Shown one piece after another: positions 22,750 to 30,686 of a DNA stretch of 34,472 bases (the first letter of the stretch is position 1; every line of letters begins with the position of its first letter). The position numbers and the translations under genes were made by a program. Source of the stretch: Vicinamibacteria bacterium (GTDB lineage: Bacteria > Acidobacteriota > Vicinamibacteria > Fen-336 > JAGNNV01); contig JAIBCN010000097.1 in the NCBI GenBank assembly GCA_019694155.1, positions 1 through 34,472 of the forward strand. The letters run 5' to 3'. The notes beneath the pieces were generated by a model. That model was not told the origin of the DNA, did no database searches, and was given only the letters and a program-made list of their open reading frames with translations.

Positions 22750-24975
22750 GTGACAAGCCCCCGCCGCCCGCCCGGGGCGCGAAGCGATTCGCGCCGCAGA
22801 CGCGTCAGCGTCCCCACCCTGGTGCTGCTTGCGCTTGGCGCGGTTCACGGCCGGGCGCAGACCGCGGAAGGCGACCGGCTCGAAGGGCTCCGCCCTGTGC
22901 AGACCCGGGCCGAGGCGGCGCTCGTCGAGGCCTCCAACGACCTGCGGAGCGGCGTGCAGGCAAGCGTGGTGGAACGCCTCCGCCGCCTCTCCAATGAGAA
23001 CGCGGGCGAAGAGGTTTCGGGCCTCGCCCAGCTCCTGGTGGCGAAAGCGTCGCTCACTCTCGGCCGGTTCGAAGACGCGGCGGCGGCCGCGCGTCACCCC
23101 GATATAGACCGCACGGGGCTTGGCGACCGCGCGTTCCTCATTCTCGCGAGAGCGAAGGCGCGCACCGGCGATTACGGCGCGTCGGCCTCCGCATACCTGC
23201 GGGCGGTCGATGCCGCGCAATCGGACGATGTCGCGTGCAGCGCGCGCCTGGGTGCGGCGGCGGCGCTCCAGCAGCTCCGACAGAGCGCGCGGCGCGTCGC
23301 CCTCCTCACCGAAGCCACGGCGGTCTGCCGCCAGGATCATGCCGACGTGCTTCTCGACCTCGCGGAGGCTCTGCTCGCCCAGGGCTCGAGGGACGAGGCG
23401 CTCGCCCGACTCGAGGAGATCGAGCGCGTCTATCCCACGTCCCCCCAGGCCCAGAACGCCGCCGCCCACATCGCGAGCCTGCTGCTGCCCTCGGGCGAGC
23501 ACCCGCTGCGCTCGGCCCGCCAGGATTTCGAGAGGCGCCTCGCGAGAGCGAAGGCGCTGCTCGACGGAGGGCAGCGCGGCGCCGCCCTGGTGGAGCTTCG
23601 GAGGCTCCGCCTCCACAAGGCGATCGGCCAGAGCGCCGACGAAGTCCAGGTCACGCTCGCACGCGCCCTCTCTCGAACCTCCACCCGCGAAGCCCGGCTC
23701 GCGCTCGCGAACGTCGCCGAGACCTCGGCGCAGAACGGGGAAGCCCGTCTCCTCCTCGCGCGCATGACCCCGGAGGGCGAACGCGCGGCCCGGCTCAATG
23801 AAGTCGCGGCCCAGTTCCCCGGCACCGCCGTCGCCGAGGAAGCGCTCTACTCGCTCGCGACCTTCTTCCAGAAAGACGCCCTCCTCGCGGAAGCCGCGCC
23901 CTACTACCGCCGACTGGTCGACGAGTTCCCGGACGGCTCGTACGCTGAAGGCGCCGCGATGCGCGCCGCGTTCGAGTCGCTGCGCGCCGGACGCGCGGCC
24001 GAAGCGGCAGCGCCCCTCGAGACCATGGCGCGGCGCGCCAAGTCGCCCGCCGGTTTCCTCTACTGGGCGGGCATGGCTCGCGTGCGAAACGGCGAGACCG
24101 AGCGCGGCGCCGTGCTGCTCGGCGAAACGGCCGAGCGCTTCCGCAACACCTGGTACGGCAGCCTCGCCGCAGGCGAGTTGGCGCGCCTGCCCTCCCCGGC
24201 CGCCGCCTCGGCCGCCCGCGTGTCGGGCGTCGCATCCGGATGGCGCTCGGAGGAACTCCCCGGGCCGCTCAAGGCCCGCCTGCGCCAGCTTCTTCTCGTC
24301 GGGTTCAACGCGGAGGCCATCGACGAGGTGAAGGCGCTCGGGAACGTGAGCGCGGCCCTCGAGGCCCGCGCCCTGATCGAGGCCGACCGCGGCGAACTGC
24401 GAAACGCCATCGTGTACATGAAGCGCGCGCGGCCGGAGTTCATCTCCGCCGAGATCAAGGACCTGCCTGCTCACGTGTGGACCACCATCTATCCCCTCAA
24501 GCATGGCGAGACGCTCAGGGCCGCTTCGCTCAAAGAGAACCTCGACCCGGCTCTCGTGGCCGCTCTCGTCTGCCAGGAATCGACATTCGACGAGCGGGCA
24601 AGGAGTGCCGTGGGCGCGCGGGGCCTCATGCAGATCATGCCCTACACCGGCAAGCCCCTGGCCCGGGAACTCGGCGTGCGCTACACCCCGAAGATCCTGA
24701 ACGAGCCCCAGACCTCGCTCACCTTCGGCACCCGCTACTTCCGACAGATGATGGAGCGATTCGACTCACGCCCGGAGGCTGCGCTCGCCGCCTACAACGC
24801 CGGCCCCCACCGGGTGGACCGATGGCTCGCGCCCAACCCCCAGATCCGCAGCGACGAGTTCGCGGAGTCGATACCCTTCTCGGAGACCCGCGCCTACGTC
24901 ATGATCATCCTCGGGGCGCGCGACCAGTACCGCAAGCTCTACGGTCTCGAGCCGGCGCCCCGGCCCGGCCCCTGA
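22750..24975 (+). CDS. Soluble lytic murein transglycosylase with TPR-like repeats
   Basis: A 741-residue protein from a GTG start. An Arg-rich segment and hydrophobic stretch (VPTLVLLALGAVHGRAQ) make a signal peptide. Residues about 50-560 are alpha-helical TPR-like repeats (tandem AAxxxR and YxxLVDEFPDGSYAE units), like the superhelical ring of Slt70 but longer. The C-terminal SLT domain carries catalytic Glu610 (CQESTFDERARSAVGARG), then GLMQIMP, LTFGTRYFRQMM and AALAAYNAGPHRVDRW. It cleaves peptidoglycan between MurNAc and GlcNAc to form 1,6-anhydro ends in the periplasm. Probably co-transcribed with the GAF gene 12 bases upstream. Confidence 0.92.
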   Translation: MTSPRRPPGARSDSRRRRVSVPTLVLLALGAVHGRAQTAEGDRLEGLRPVQTRAEAALVEASNDLRSGVQASVVERLRRLSNENAGEEVSGLAQLLVAKASLTLGRFEDAAAAARHPDIDRTGLGDRAFLILARAKARTGDYGASASAYLRAVDAAQSDDVACSARLGAAAALQQLRQSARRVALLTEATAVCRQDHADVLLDLAEALLAQGSRDEALARLEEIERVYPTSPQAQNAAAHIASLLLPSGEHPLRSARQDFERRLARAKALLDGGQRGAALVELRRLRLHKAIGQSADEVQVTLARALSRTSTREARLALANVAETSAQNGEARLLLARMTPEGERAARLNEVAAQFPGTAVAEEALYSLATFFQKDALLAEAAPYYRRLVDEFPDGSYAEGAAMRAAFESLRAGRAAEAAAPLETMARRAKSPAGFLYWAGMARVRNGETERGAVLLGETAERFRNTWYGSLAAGELARLPSPAAASAARVSGVASGWRSEELPGPLKARLRQLLLVGFNAEAIDEVKALGNVSAALEARALIEADRGELRNAIVYMKRARPEFISAEIKDLPAHVWTTIYPLKHGETLRAASLKENLDPALVAALVCQESTFDERARSAVGARGLMQIMPYTGKPLARELGVRYTPKILNEPQTSLTFGTRYFRQMMERFDSRPEAALAAYNAGPHRVDRWLAPNPQIRSDEFAESIPFSETRAYVMIILGARDQYRKLYGLEPAPRPGP

Positions 24976-25032
24976 AGGCAGGGCGCGCAAGGACGGGGCC
25001 CGTTTCGCTCCGGGATGCGAAAATGCGCGCCC

Positions 25033-25809
25033 ATGACTTCCATCGGCGACATCCTCAGGCAGAAAGACCCCGGCCTCGCGGCTGAACTCGCGGTGCGCGT
25101 CTCGGGTCGGAGGTCGCTCGAACTGCGCGACATCACCATCGAGCCCTCCCCCACCAAACACGCGGAAGGCTCGGCCCTCATCGCCTTCGGCGACACCCGG
25201 GTGATCACCACGGTGAGCGTCGAAGACCGCATCCCCCAGTTCCTGCGCGGCAAGGGCGAGGGATGGCTCACCGCCGAGTACGCCATGCTGCCGAGAGCGA
25301 CCCACACCCGCACCGCGCGCGAGGTCACCAAGGGCTCCCCTTCTGGACGCACCCACGAGATCCAGCGTCTCATCGGGCGGTCGCTCCGTTCCGTCCTCGA
25401 CATGAAGGCGCTGGGGGAGCGCACACTCACCGTGGACTGCGACGTGCTCCAGGCGGACGGCGGCACGCGCACCGCTTCCATCACGGGCGCCTTCGTGGCC
25501 CTCGTCCTCGCCCTCAGGAAGATCGGCGCCATGGGCGCGCTGCGCGACCAGGTGGCCGCCATCTCGGTGGGCCGGGTCAAGGGCCTGACCGTGGTCGACC
25601 TCGACTACACCGAGGATTCGGCGGCCGAAGTGGACATGAACGTGGTCCGCCTCGCTTCGGGAGCCTTCGTGGAAGTGCAGGGCACGGCCGAGCAGAAGCC
25701 TTTTTCGAAGGCCGACCTCGACGACATGATGAAGGCCGCCCAGTTCGGTCTCGACGCGCTGTTCGAGAAACAGCGCTCGGTTCTGCCGCCCTTCAAGCTG
25801 AAGGGCTAG
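25033..25809 (+). CDS. rph: Ribonuclease PH
   Basis: A 258-residue RNase PH, a phosphate-dependent 3' exonuclease that trims tRNA and other RNA ends. Core features: [77 protein letters not shown] and [23 protein letters not shown]. It has about 20 extra N-terminal residues ([21 protein letters not shown]) before the usual RPDGR-like opening, which here reads [19 protein letters not shown] 25015 would add six more. The usual partner rdgB is not downstream. Convergent with the next gene, 6 bases apart. Confidence 0.95.
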   Translation: MTSIGDILRQKDPGLAAELAVRVSGRRSLELRDITIEPSPTKHAEGSALIAFGDTRVITTVSVEDRIPQFLRGKGEGWLTAEYAMLPRATHTRTAREVTKGSPSGRTHEIQRLIGRSLRSVLDMKALGERTLTVDCDVLQADGGTRTASITGAFVALVLALRKIGAMGALRDQVAAISVGRVKGLTVVDLDYTEDSAAEVDMNVVRLASGAFVEVQGTAEQKPFSKADLDDMMKAAQFGLDALFEKQRSVLPPFKLKG

Positions 25810-25815
25810 GGGAAT

Positions 25816-26349
25816 CTAGAGGCCGAGGCCGATCGACCAGACGAAACGGCCGCCCCCGCCGCTCTTCCCCGCCACCTTCCAGGCGTAGCCGAGGCTGCCG
25901 CGGATTCCGAGCAGCACGATGTCGCTCTCCATTCCCGCGTAAGTGTTTCCGTTCAGGGTCTCGTCCGGATCGCGCCAGGTCCGCACAGCTATGGCCTTCA
26001 GCGTCACCGCGATTCCCGAAGGCTTGAACGGCTGCTCCTCGAAGACGCCCGCCACGAGACCGAGGCCGACCTGGCCGCCGCGGGCGCCCGCGCGAACCTG
26101 GATGAGCTTCGCCGGCGACCAGGCGACGAGCATCTTCGGCTCGCCCCACATGAAGGTCGCTGAGCCCGTGAGATGGGTCGGGCCGTGCCAGGCGAGGCCG
26201 AGTGTCAAGTCGCTGTCCGTCTTGCTTCCTTTGGCCGACGGCGATGCGGCCGGGGAAGGTGCGGGAGCGGCAGGAGAGACCTCCTGGGCGAAAGCGGGGG
26301 CGGTGAGAGACAGCAGCCAGAGCGCCGCCGCGGGGAGAAACCGTTTCAT
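25816..26349 (-). CDS. Secreted envelope protein of unknown function, possible small beta-barrel
   Basis: A 177-residue protein with a clear signal peptide (MKRFLPAAALWLLSLTAPAFA). A Pro/Ala/Ser-rich linker at about 24-42 is followed by alternating polar/hydrophobic strands (LTLGLAWHGPTHLTGSATFMW, QVRAGARGGQVGLGLVAGVF, DIVLLGIRGSLGYAWKV) ending in FVWSIGLGL. Glycine-rich strands and a terminal aromatic strand suggest an outer-membrane or periplasmic beta structure, but I do not recognise the family. The start at 26349 is chosen because it opens the signal peptide. The 94 bases between it and the divergent cytochrome gene are AT-richer than the surroundings. Confidence 0.65.
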   Translation of the reverse strand: MKRFLPAAALWLLSLTAPAFAQEVSPAAPAPSPAASPSAKGSKTDSDLTLGLAWHGPTHLTGSATFMWGEPKMLVAWSPAKLIQVRAGARGGQVGLGLVAGVFEEQPFKPSGIAVTLKAIAVRTWRDPDETLNGNTYAGMESDIVLLGIRGSLGYAWKVAGKSGGGGRFVWSIGLGL

Positions 26350-26443
26350 ACCCCTTAATTCTCGCCTTTCGAGGAGATAATTGATTAGTCTGTTCCATCT
26401 ACGGGCGGAGTCACACCCCATTATCAGGAGTCTTTGGAGAATC

Positions 26444-26860
26444 ATGAGGAAATCCACAATCATCGCGGTCATCGCCGCGGCGTTCATCGCACCGGCCGTT
26501 CACGCGGCCGACGTCACCGAAGCCGACTACCAGAAGGCCATGAAGGACGTGCTCGGAGCCATGCAGGCTTCGGGCAAGGCGATCCGCGAGGCGGGCGACC
26601 TGAGCGCCGTCGTCGCCGGCGCCAAGACCATCGACAGCGCGCTCGCGAGCATCGACGGGTTCTGGGCGGCGCGCAAGGACGCCGAAGCGGTCAAGATGAA
26701 CGCAGCCTCTCGCGCCGCCGCCGCCGCCGTCGGCAAGGCCGCCGAGAGCAAGGACGTGGCCGCCACCGGCGAAGCCATGAAGGCGCTGCAGGGAACCTGC
26801 AAGGCCTGCCATGACGTTCACCGCGAGCAGCTCCCCGACAAGACCTACAAGATCAAGTAG
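26444..26860 (+). CDS. Cytochrome c-prime/c556-like protein
   Basis: A 138-residue periplasmic protein: signal peptide (MRKSTIIAVIAAAFIAPAVHA), a four-helix-bundle-like Ala-rich middle, and one haem c site CKACH at 119-123 close to the C terminus, followed by DVHRE. This layout is that of class II cytochromes c (c-prime/c556), where haem sits near the end of the fourth helix. Such proteins carry electrons or bind NO. Met, the usual sixth ligand in c556, is not evident near the N terminus, so a five-coordinate haem is possible. TTTGGAGA precedes the ATG as ribosome binding site. Confidence 0.87.
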   Translation: MRKSTIIAVIAAAFIAPAVHAADVTEADYQKAMKDVLGAMQASGKAIREAGDLSAVVAGAKTIDSALASIDGFWAARKDAEAVKMNAASRAAAAAVGKAAESKDVAATGEAMKALQGTCKACHDVHREQLPDKTYKIK

Positions 26861-26885
26861 GTCGTCGCTCCGTACTTTCGTCCAG

Positions 26886-26909
26886 GGGGGCGGGTAATAT
26901 CCCGCCCCC
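26886..26909. terminator. Perfect GC hairpin with TAATAT loop beside a start codon
   Basis: GGGGGCGGG (26886-26894) and CCCGCCCCC (26901-26909) form a perfect 9-bp stem with loop TAATAT, ending one base before ATG 26911. It may terminate the cytochrome transcript, although there is no T-run. The loop also reads as a -10 box 10 bases before the start. Confidence 0.5.
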
Positions 26910-26910
26910 T

Positions 26911-27420
26911 ATGTTCGTTTATGTGCTCGCCGCCCTGGCCCTCCTGCTCGGCCTCGGCCTGTTCGCGATGGCCCAGCGCCACCGGACGCTCCTCGATCCG
27001 GCGGTCGAGCGCGAGTTCCAGGACCGTCTGCAGTCGCTCGCCCCCGACAGCCGGGGACTCTGGGGTCGAATGACGGCGGGACAGATGCTCCGTCATGTGG
27101 CGGGCGCTCTGCGCATGGCGACCGGAGACCTGCCCATCCCGCCCCGCCGCACGCCGCTGCGGCTTTTCCCGATCAAGCAGCTGGTCGTGTTCGTGCTTCC
27201 ATTCCCAAGGAGCGCCCCCACCGCGCCCGCGCTCGTGGTGAAAGACGGCGTCGACTTCGATGAGGAGAGACGATCAGTCGCGGAACTTCTCGCCTCCTTC
27301 GCATCGAAGAGCCTCCCGGCCTGGCCGGATCACCCGGCCTTTGGGCCGCTCAACCGGGACCAGTGGGGCGTGCTCGCGTGGAAGCATGTCGACCACCACT
27401 TCCGCCAGTTCGGAGTCTGA
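26911..27420 (+). CDS. DUF1569 (DinB-like) protein with N-terminal membrane anchor
   Basis: A 169-residue protein. An N-terminal hydrophobic helix (VYVLAALALLLGLGLFAMA) is followed by a DUF1569/DinB-type four-helix domain: GRMTAGQMLRHVAGALRMATGD, then HPAFGPLNRDQWGVLAWKHVDHHFRQFG. The three His residues (in LRHVAG, WKHVDHHFRQF) are in the places where DinB-fold proteins bind a metal. Members of this superfamily include thiol-dependent transferases, but the function here is unknown. The membrane anchor is unusual for the family. It ends 3 bases before the tag start, so the two are probably co-transcribed. Confidence 0.78.
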   Translation: MFVYVLAALALLLGLGLFAMAQRHRTLLDPAVEREFQDRLQSLAPDSRGLWGRMTAGQMLRHVAGALRMATGDLPIPPRRTPLRLFPIKQLVVFVLPFPRSAPTAPALVVKDGVDFDEERRSVAELLASFASKSLPAWPDHPAFGPLNRDQWGVLAWKHVDHHFRQFGV

Positions 27421-27423
27421 GGC

Positions 27424-28059
27424 GTGCCCGGCCTGAAACCCGGCCTGGTGCGCGGCGACGACGGACGCGTGCGCTGCGGCTGGAGCGGATCCGATCCGCT
27501 CTATCGGCGCTACCACGACCGCGAATGGGGCCGTCCCGTGAAAGACGACGTGCGCCTCTTCGAGAAGCTCAGTCTCGAAGGCTTCCAGTCCGGCCTCTCC
27601 TGGATCACCATCCTGCGCAAGCGGGAGAACTTCCGATCCGCCTTCGCGGGCTTCGACCTCGAAACGGTGGCGGCTTTCAAAGCCCGGGACGTGAACCGCC
27701 TGCTTCAGGACGCGGGCATCGTGCGTCACCGCGGCAAGATCGAGTCCACCATCAACAACGCGCGGCGCGCCCTGGAGCTGCGGGAGGAATTCGGGTCGCT
27801 CGCGCGCTTCTACTGGTCGCACGAGCCGCCCGCGAAGGAGAGGCCCGAGGTGCTCGATCTCGCGAGGCTGAGGGCGATGAGCGAGACCGGGGCGTCAAAA
27901 CGCCTCTCCAAGGACCTCCGGAAGCGCGGTTTCTCGTTCGTCGGCCCCACCACCGCCTACGCCTTCATGCAGGCCATGGGCCTCGTGAACGATCACCTCG
28001 AAGGCTGCGAGTGCCGGGCCGAGGTGGAGGCGCTCCGCCGGCGGTTCCGGCGGCCCTGA
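27424..28059 (+). CDS. tag: DNA-3-methyladenine glycosylase I
   Basis: A 211-residue TagA-type glycosylase that removes 3-methyladenine from alkylated DNA for base-excision repair. Zinc ligands are present with family spacing: Cys18 (RCGW), His31 (YHDREWG), His191 and Cys195 (DHLEGC). The active-site region LEGFQSGLSWITILRKRENF and the FVGPTTAYAFMQAMGLVNDH segment are typical. The GTG start lies 3 bases after the DUF1569 stop. The stop codon is inside the loop of an intrinsic terminator. Confidence 0.94.
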   Translation: MPGLKPGLVRGDDGRVRCGWSGSDPLYRRYHDREWGRPVKDDVRLFEKLSLEGFQSGLSWITILRKRENFRSAFAGFDLETVAAFKARDVNRLLQDAGIVRHRGKIESTINNARRALELREEFGSLARFYWSHEPPAKERPEVLDLARLRAMSETGASKRLSKDLRKRGFSFVGPTTAYAFMQAMGLVNDHLEGCECRAEVEALRRRFRRP

Positions 28060-28079
28060 AGCCCCGGCCGCCGGTTTTT
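28047..28079 (+). terminator. Rho-independent terminator overlapping the tag stop codon
   Basis: CCGGCGGCC (28047-28055) and GGCCGCCGG (28066-28074) form a perfect 9-bp stem followed by five T. The loop of 10 bases contains the TGA stop of tag, so terminating ribosomes would cover the hairpin. Confidence 0.75.
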
Positions 28080-28086
28080 CCGCCCC

Positions 28087-29256
28087 CTAGGGGATCTGAG
28101 CCGTCACATTGGCGGCCCGCGCCGCCGCGATGCCCTTGAGGCCCGCCACCGCGGCCTCGAACTCAGCAACGGTGAAAGGCTTGTGGGTATCGGCGGAGAC
28201 GCTCGCGCGAATGAGACCCGCGAACTGATCGATCTTCGGGGTCAGGAACGCAGTGGTGACGAAGGTCGTGGCGATGCGCTTCACTTCGCTCTCGTAGTAG
28301 GCCTTCATCGCGGGGTCGAGCATCAGTCGTTTCGTGAACTCGTTCGAGTCCATGCGCTGCTGCACCGGCCACTCCGCGGCCTGGAAGGAGGTGTCCTTGT
28401 CCCAGGGAATGAAGACGAACTTCTTCTGGTTCCCGTACTGGTAGAGATAGAAGTTGTTGAGGCCGAACTGGCCGACCACGCCGTCGTATTCGACGCAGGC
28501 ATTCTCCACCGCCACGTGGGTGAGGAACTTCTTCACGTCGATGTAGCTCTCCATGGCCGCGGCGTACCCCGACTGGGGCGTCTGGTTGATGGCCTTGATG
28601 AAATCGGCGAGCCCGGTGTCGAGCTTGCTCTCGTTGGTCTGCGGCTCGAAGGGAACGGGCGAATAGGGGGCGAGGCCGTCGCCCAGGTAGGCGAAGCGGT
28701 AGTCGGTGCTGTACTCGTAGTCGTAGAGCGTCCCGCTCTCCTCGCCAAGCCGCGCCTTGAGGAAGGGCTTCGACACCGCCTCGATGAGCGTGTAGAGGCC
28801 CCAGAATTCAGTGTTGATGTTGAGGCGGCAGAAGGAGATCTGCGGGGCGGCGATGCCCACCGCTTCGAACACGCTGTTCGCCAGCAGTTCGCGCATCATG
28901 CTCGGGTCCTGGGTCACGTTGTCGAGGACCACGCTCTTGTAGCCGTGGAATTCCTGGCCGGAGACGTACTTGTTGAAATCGACCTTGAGGCCCGGCTTCT
29001 CCCCGCTGCGCGAGCCGGCGCCGCGGGAGCGGATGCCGACCTGCTTGACCGTCTCCCCGTCCACGGTGAGATTCGCCGCGTAGTACTGGTTCGTCTGGAA
29101 GTTCGCGCGCAGAGCCGCCCAGTCGGCGGGGTCGAGCTCCAGCTTGCACTCGTGCAGCCGGCTCTGGTCGAACATCGGGTCCACGGCGAGGGCCGCGGAA
29201 GGAAGAGCCAGGGCGAGAACGAATGTGAGCAACGGCACCGGGTTCGAGCGACGCAT
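28087..29256 (-). CDS. Secreted CotH-type protein kinase
   Basis: A 389-residue protein. The ATG at 29256 has AAAGGAGA about 8 bases upstream and opens a signal peptide (RSNPVPLLTFVLALALPSAALA); an in-frame ATG 21 bases earlier is less likely. It has the CotH fold: DPADWAALRANF near the N terminus, VGIRSRGAGS, KPGLKVDFNKYV, EFWGLYTLIEAVSKPFLKAR, then the catalytic region with Asp258 (EYDG), Asn267-Asn268 (LNNFYLY) and the metal-binding WDKD at 285-288 (FIPWDKDTSF). CotH proteins are atypical kinases that phosphorylate Ser residues of surface proteins, first known from Bacillus spore coats. Here it is exported and is last in a same-strand block with two porins and a PycTM-like/propeller fusion. 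The target is unknown. Confidence 0.87.
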   Translation of the reverse strand: MRRSNPVPLLTFVLALALPSAALAVDPMFDQSRLHECKLELDPADWAALRANFQTNQYYAANLTVDGETVKQVGIRSRGAGSRSGEKPGLKVDFNKYVSGQEFHGYKSVVLDNVTQDPSMMRELLANSVFEAVGIAAPQISFCRLNINTEFWGLYTLIEAVSKPFLKARLGEESGTLYDYEYSTDYRFAYLGDGLAPYSPVPFEPQTNESKLDTGLADFIKAINQTPQSGYAAAMESYIDVKKFLTHVAVENACVEYDGVVGQFGLNNFYLYQYGNQKKFVFIPWDKDTSFQAAEWPVQQRMDSNEFTKRLMLDPAMKAYYESEVKRIATTFVTTAFLTPKIDQFAGLIRASVSADTHKPFTVAEFEAAVAGLKGIAAARAANVTAQIP

Positions 29257-29263
29257 GAGGACG

Positions 29264-29271
29264 TCTCCTTT
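29264..29271 (-). promoter_or_regulatory. Ribosome binding site deciding the CotH start
   Basis: AAAGGAGA on the minus strand lies 7 bases before ATG 29256 and inside the alternative frame that begins at 29277. It supports the shorter product with a clean signal peptide. Confidence 0.65.
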
Positions 29272-29344
29272 CGACATTACGGACGGACGATGATGCCGCG
29301 TCCCGGGTTCGGGGCGCTGTGCCGGGTGTCACGAAGGGAAAGGG

Positions 29345-30658
29345 TCACGGCACCATCACCTGCAGACGCGCGATCAGGCTGAAGTACCGGCCGGTCTTCC
29401 CCGGCACGGGTGCTATGAGGGGATCGTTGTAGCTCTCCCAGAGTGCGTTCCCCTGCACCTTCAGGAAGTTCGACGGCCAGTAGTTGATACCGGCCACGAT
29501 GCTCGTGGCGCCGGAGGGCGCGATATTGCGCGCCCGGTTGCCGTAGCCGGCGAAGCCGGAGGAGTCGCCCGTATCGTCGAACTTGAGCCCTTCCACCCGG
29601 GCCGCCAGTTCCACGGCCCCGAAGCCGCCCTGGAATATCGACTTCCCGGGCGTCACCGTTGACCCCTTCTTCTCACCGGTCAGGACGTAGGTGACCTGGG
29701 CGTTCCAGCCGCGGCCCACGACCTCGGGAATGTCCTGGCCCGTTGAGCCCTGGCCCTTTCGCTCCTCACCGAGTTGGAGATATTCCGCCTGGAGCCGGAA
29801 CGGCCCCCTGGAGTAGGTGAGGTCGCCGCCCAGCCGGCGTCTCGTGCCCTTCACGTGGGCGCGGTTCCAATAGGTGTATCCCGTCGCGGTCTGGCCGTGC
29901 GCACCCTTGGGGGAGGGCTCGGTGGCGCCCACCCGGGGATCGGGCGTGACGTCGCCCTGCATGAACGAGCCGGAGACGAGAAGGCCCTTCACGGGCTTCA
30001 CTCCAAACCGGAAGGCGACCGAGGTATCCGCGGAATAGGTGTTTGCCGCTCCGTCGCCCGCGAAGACGCCCACGTGGTATTCCACGCGGCCGGGTTCCCC
30101 GGAGAGTTCGGCGCCCCACTCGCGATCCGGGTTGAGGTTCGAAGCCAGCATGCTCCGGTCCACGAAATCGGTCTTTCCTGCCGAGGTCAGGTACTCCTGG
30201 CTGACCGGGGGTTTGAAGTGCCCGGCCAGGAGATGGAGTGACTTCGAGAAGTTATAGCCGAGGGTGGCGTCCTTCAGCCGGTCCGGCGCCTGCGAACTCC
30301 GCGGATCCATGACGAACTCGAAGGTCATGTTCCCGAGATTGCCCTCGAACCCCACCCTCAGGCGGCGAAGCTCGTCGGTGGGCGCGCGCAGCGACCCCTC
30401 CTCGTCTCCCTTCACGGTCCAGTCGTAGTGGCGGAGGTCTTCCTGGATGTAACCCGCGAGGTGGATCTTGGACTTCCCGTTCCGGAAGCCGAGCCCGTCA
30501 AGACGCCACCCCTCCGGCACCGCGGACGGCGTGGGGGACGGGGCCTGGGCGGGAGCGGGAGAAGTCGCGGCCTCGTCGGCGATGGCGATGGATCCCATGC
30601 CGCAGGCGAGGGCAACGGCGCAGGCCGCACGGCGCAAAGGTTCGTGGCTCAGACTCAT
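29345..30658 (-). CDS. Phosphate-selective porin O/P-family outer-membrane protein
   Basis: A 437-residue protein with a signal peptide (ending near GMGSIAIA) and an Ala/Pro linker (PAPAQAPSPTPSAVPEG). A beta-barrel of the OprO/OprP type follows: YIQEDLRHYDW, LRRLRVGFEGNLG, GHFKPPVSQEYLTSAG, TDFVDRSMLASNLNPDREWG, and a terminal strand ending LIARLQVMVP. Barrels of this family let phosphate, polyphosphate or other anions cross the outer membrane. GAGGAG precedes the ATG. It is paralogous to the gene at 32463-33884, sharing TDFVDRSM, GQTATG, SGSFMQG-like and FQGGFGAVEL-like segments. It lies 28 bases downstream of the PycTM-like/propeller gene. Confidence 0.87.
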   Translation of the reverse strand: MSLSHEPLRRAACAVALACGMGSIAIADEAATSPAPAQAPSPTPSAVPEGWRLDGLGFRNGKSKIHLAGYIQEDLRHYDWTVKGDEEGSLRAPTDELRRLRVGFEGNLGNMTFEFVMDPRSSQAPDRLKDATLGYNFSKSLHLLAGHFKPPVSQEYLTSAGKTDFVDRSMLASNLNPDREWGAELSGEPGRVEYHVGVFAGDGAANTYSADTSVAFRFGVKPVKGLLVSGSFMQGDVTPDPRVGATEPSPKGAHGQTATGYTYWNRAHVKGTRRRLGGDLTYSRGPFRLQAEYLQLGEERKGQGSTGQDIPEVVGRGWNAQVTYVLTGEKKGSTVTPGKSIFQGGFGAVELAARVEGLKFDDTGDSSGFAGYGNRARNIAPSGATSIVAGINYWPSNFLKVQGNALWESYNDPLIAPVPGKTGRYFSLIARLQVMVP

Positions 30659-30686
30659 GAGTCTCCTCGGTTTTCGTTTCAGTCGC

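Noticed and set aside
21406..24504. A long minus-strand open frame opposite the GAF and lytic transglycosylase genes
   Set aside because: Same antisense GC effect. The plus-strand genes have clear domains and promoters.
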